This document shows positions 5,025 to 6,043 of a stretch of DNA of 6,043 bases, in pieces. The first letter of the stretch is position 1, and each line of letters begins with the position of its first letter. The stretch is from Pseudomonadota bacterium. Its GTDB lineage: Bacteria; Pseudomonadota; Gammaproteobacteria; Burkholderiales; Methylophilaceae. The translations under genes were made by a program, and so were the position numbers. Under the pieces are notes generated by a model. The model did no database searches, was not told the origin of the DNA, and saw nothing but the letters and a program-made list of their open reading frames with translations. The stretch is from positions 1 through 6,043 of the forward strand of contig JAKPIR010000311.1 of NCBI GenBank assembly GCA_029549705.1, given 5' to 3'.

Positions 5025-6043
5025 ATGATGACTAAAAATTTAGCCCTGAAAAAAAATAAATACGCCAAACGCCTTTTCTCTCTCCTAGTTTATTCAAGTG
5101 CGTTGCTGTTTTCTGGTTATGTGGCTGCTGAAACTTCACTATTAAACGTATCCTATGACGTGTCACGTGAATATTACAAAGACCTCAACCCCGCGTTCAT
5201 ACAATACTGGAAAGAAAAAACCGGTGAATCGATCACCATCAATCAATCGCATGGAGGCTCAAGCAAGCAAGCGCGCTCGGTAGTCGATGGTTTGCCTGCC
5301 GATGTGATTACCATGAACCGCTCACCTGATATTGATATTTTATATGAGCGCGCAAAACTCATTCCTAAAGATTGGCAAAAACGTTTACCGCATGCCAGCT
5401 CACCCACTGCTTCAACTTCGGTATTTTTGGTACGCAAAGGCAACCCTAAGAACATTAAAGACTGGGATGATTTAATCAAACCCAATGTTGCTGCTGTGAT
5501 TCCCAATCCTAAAACTTCTGGTAACGGTAAGTACACTTACCTAGCGGCATGGGGTTATGTGCTTAAAAATGGCGGTGATGAAGCAAAAGCCAAAGAGTTT
5601 GTGACCAAGTTATTTAAAAATGTGCCCGTGTTAGACACAGGCGGCCGTGGTGCAACCACAACGTTTGCGCAGCGCGATATTGGTGATGTGTTACTGACAT
5701 TTGAAAATGAAGTCTTTCTCATTCAAAAAGAATTGGGGGCTGATAAATTTGAAGTCGTCTACCCTTCTATCAGTGTGTTGGCTGAAAACCCCGTAGCACT
5801 AGTAGATAAAGTGGTTGATAAACGCAAAACCCGTGCGCAAGCGCAAGCTTACTTAGAGTTCCACTTCTCTGAAGTGGGGCAGGATATTGCTGCTAAACAC
5901 TACTTAAGGCCGCAAGTGGACAGCGCTGCTGCCAAGTATGCCACAACCTTTAAACCACTTAAATTATTTAAAGTTGAAGAAGTATTGGGTAGTTGGAACA
6001 AAGCTGAAAAAACACACTTTGCCGATGGCGGCATTTTTGACCA
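5025..6043 (+). CDS. sbp: Sulfate/thiosulfate ABC transporter substrate-binding protein, 3' end cut
   Basis: The reading frame stays open from ATG 5025 to the window edge (339 codons). It encodes the periplasmic protein that binds sulfate (or thiosulfate) and delivers it to the CysTWA importer. A signal peptide is clear: a basic n-region KKNKYAKR (9-16), a hydrophobic core LFSLLVYSSALLFSGY (17-32), and a likely cleavage after VAA (33-35). Mature-protein hallmarks are LLNVSYDVSREYY (39-51), the anion-binding QSHGGSSKQA (74-83), NPKTSGNGKYTYLAAWGY (161-178), DTGGRGATTTF (204-214) and GDVLLTFENE (220-229). The overall text resembles Sbp, whereas NPKTSGNG and DTGGRGATTTF read more like CysP. The protein reaches GGIFD, where E. 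coli Sbp has GGTFDQISKR, so only a few residues are missing. GGA (5017-5019) supports a start at 5025 or the adjacent ATG at 5028. It is divergent from the encapsulin operon; the remaining transporter genes would be expected to the right. Confidence 0.93.
   Translation, partial: MMTKNLALKKNKYAKRLFSLLVYSSALLFSGYVAAETSLLNVSYDVSREYYKDLNPAFIQYWKEKTGESITINQSHGGSSKQARSVVDGLPADVITMNRSPDIDILYERAKLIPKDWQKRLPHASSPTASTSVFLVRKGNPKNIKDWDDLIKPNVAAVIPNPKTSGNGKYTYLAAWGYVLKNGGDEAKAKEFVTKLFKNVPVLDTGGRGATTTFAQRDIGDVLLTFENEVFLIQKELGADKFEVVYPSISVLAENPVALVDKVVDKRKTRAQAQAYLEFHFSEVGQDIAAKHYLRPQVDSAAAKYATTFKPLKLFKVEEVLGSWNKAEKTHFADGGIFD

Noticed and set aside
5243..5536. Minus-strand 97-codon open frame
   Set aside because: It overlaps the sulfate-binding protein gene on the opposite strand, whose motifs run straight through this stretch; it is a shadow frame.

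Overview
The window looks like chromosomal DNA of a beta-proteobacterium. Protein style, moderate GC content and gene content suggest a methylotroph such as a Methylophilaceae member, but this is an inference from the sequence alone. Almost every gene belongs to sulfur or cysteine/methionine metabolism. No mobile elements, CRISPR arrays, rRNA or tRNA genes were seen.

Layout. (1) Positions 1-468 (+) hold the C-terminal 155 codons of an O-acetylhomoserine sulfhydrylase (MetY). (2) A DUF1348/NTF2-like protein follows on the same strand, with its start best placed at 499. (3) A strong hairpin at 1012-1043 lies between this gene and a convergent operon. (4) The minus-strand operon runs from about 4892 down to 1051 and encodes, in transcription order, a long EpsC-type serine O-acetyltransferase, a family 2A encapsulin shell protein (SrpI-like, HK97 fold), and a SufS-type cysteine desulfurase with an N-terminal extension of about 218 residues that is expected to load it into the shell. 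(5) A 216-bp AT-rich divergent control region (4809-5024) carries a perfect minus-strand TATAAT box and a hairpin plus T7 tract inside the operon leader, which suggests attenuation. (6) Positions 5025 to the window end (+) hold a periplasmic sulfate/thiosulfate-binding protein (Sbp/CysP family) with a signal peptide, cut a few residues before its stop.

How the genes fit together. The binding protein captures sulfate for import. The acetyltransferase makes O-acetylserine, the carbon skeleton for cysteine. The desulfurase removes sulfur from cysteine as persulfide, leaving alanine. The encapsulin shell is predicted to house the desulfurase and, by analogy with characterised relatives, to sequester or store sulfur. 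MetY uses sulfide to make homocysteine. The nanocompartment is the most interesting system here. Family 2A encapsulins with desulfurase cargo have been described, so the class is not new. The compact three-gene arrangement with the acetyltransferase first, the leader attenuator candidate and the divergent sulfate-binding gene are the parts that merit a closer look.
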